5,901 bases of DNA from Nanobdellota archaeon (GTDB lineage: Archaea; Nanobdellota; Nanobdellia; Pacearchaeales; GW2011-AR1): NCBI GenBank assembly GCA_018830685.1, contig JAHJRR010000042.1, positions 1 to 5,901 on the forward strand. Direction: 5' to 3'. Shown piece after piece: positions 5,714 to 5,901 of this stretch (its first letter is position 1; every line of letters begins with the position of its first letter). The position numbers and the translations under genes are program-made. The notes under the pieces were generated by a model, which saw only the letters and a program-made list of their open reading frames with translations, was not told the origin of the DNA and did no database searches.

Positions 5714-5774
5714 TGAGCCGAACAAGATTTTCATTATCTTGAATTTTGTATTCGTTGGTTGCCTCTCGAGTGGG

Positions 5775-5800
5775 TTGACTCAGAAAACAGACTCTGTCAA
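5775..5800 (+). other. Imperfect hairpin
   Basis: TTGA and CAGA (separated by a CT bulge) pair with TCTG-TCAA across an eight-base loop. It lies directly against the next hairpin and could be part of one folded RNA. Eight pairs with a bulge in AT-rich DNA can arise by chance. Confidence 0.35.
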
Positions 5801-5824
5801 GTTTTCTTCGCTGATGAAGAAAGT
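5801..5824 (+). other. Hairpin, 7 to 9 base pairs
   Basis: TTTCTTC (5803-5809) pairs perfectly with GAAGAAA (5816-5822) around a GCTGAT loop, and two G-U pairs extend it outward. It abuts the hairpin at 5775-5800 without a gap. Together with the T9 run at about 5878-5887 it could be the 3' half of a small structured RNA transcribed rightward. Confidence 0.4.
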
Positions 5825-5901
5825 TAATGTGGTAAAATCATACAAGTTAATTTTTATTTACTGAGACACGATTATTTATTTTTTTTTGGACTATTAACTG
5901 A

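Larger units (their letters stand above)
5703..5837 (-). pseudogene. Possible decayed C-terminal tail of a TnpB-like transposon gene
   Basis: A 44-codon open stretch on the minus strand, bounded by TGA at 5838-5840, reads through residues such as SQPTREATNEYKIQ and ENLVRLTTA. It stops at a TAA lying inside the loop and arm of the IS-like hairpin. In IS200/IS605 elements tnpB commonly ends next to or inside the right-end hairpin, in just this orientation. Upstream (5841-5901) the minus strand is AT-rich with several stops, so no intact gene continues. It contains no ATG in frame and no RuvC or zinc-finger motif is visible, so the identification rests on position and a resemblance to the variable TnpB tail, which is weak. 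A chance open frame is a real alternative. Confidence 0.3.
5671..5901. other. Gene-free end region with hairpins and a T9 tract
   Basis: No plus-strand frame is open for a useful length after 5670. The stretch holds an oligo-T run, the IS-like hairpin, two adjacent hairpins and an AT-rich end with TATA-like runs (5848-5860) and a long T tract near 5878-5887. It may be an insertion-sequence remnant, a small non-coding RNA with its terminator, or the promoter zone of a gene beyond the window. Confidence 0.5.

Noticed and set aside
5522..5734. Minus-strand 70-codon frame starting MKILFGSPPPKG
   Set aside because: It crosses the IS-like hairpin and then runs antisense through the end of the 462-residue gene. 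The start has no TATA box at the usual spacing and the product is Arg/Leu-rich shadow sequence.
5811..5864. C/D-box guide RNA (CTGATGA at 5811, CTGA at 5861)
   Set aside because: The spacing is right, but the C box begins with C instead of a purine, no internal D' or C' box is visible, and the C-box bases form the loop of a hairpin.
1..5901. tRNA or rRNA genes, CRISPR array, complete insertion sequence, phage genes
   Set aside because: No cloverleaf with CCA-type stem, no rRNA signatures, no regularly spaced repeats and no transposase catalytic motifs were seen on either strand.

Overview
The window is a stretch of low-GC archaeal chromosome. Three things point to Archaea. There is a thermosome (group II chaperonin) gene. 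There is a CBS-domain protein fused to a zinc ribbon, a family described from archaea. Every transcription unit starts with an archaeal TATA box placed about 25 bases before its start codon, so the mRNAs look leaderless. Compact genes, many small unknown proteins and a large signal-peptide/Ig-like/single-TM protein resemble DPANN-type archaea (Pacearchaeota/Woesearchaeota-like), but that placement is inference.

Layout. Positions 1-1262 (minus) hold the first 420 residues of a thermosome subunit, cut by the window edge. Upstream of it on the same strand lie two tiny two-helix membrane proteins of 51 and 46 residues, joined by an ATGA overlap; the second is easily missed. Positions 1604-1861 form a divergent promoter region with a small GC-rich repeat. 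On the plus strand follow an orphan acidic protein (1862-2308) and a two-CBS plus zinc-ribbon protein (2371-2940). The latter overlaps tail-to-tail by 15 bases with a minus-strand nucleotidyltransferase-fold protein (2926-3621) that retains the three acidic residues of the Pol beta superfamily. A second divergent promoter region leads to a 167-residue unknown (3717-4220) and then to a 462-residue exported, membrane-anchored beta-rich protein (4282-5670).

The last 230 bases hold no intact gene. They contain a T-run terminator, a hairpin typical of IS200/IS605-family ends, a 44-codon open stretch on the minus strand that stops inside that hairpin, two further hairpins and a T9 tract. The best reading is a decayed insertion-sequence end or a structured non-coding segment.

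The genes do not form an obvious single pathway. Each has its own promoter, except the 46-residue protein, which depends on its upstream partner. The points most worth following are the uniform leaderless promoter geometry, the nucleotidyltransferase homologue, the coupled micro-membrane-protein pair, the large protein with a predicted cytosolic Ig-like domain, and the IS-like end.
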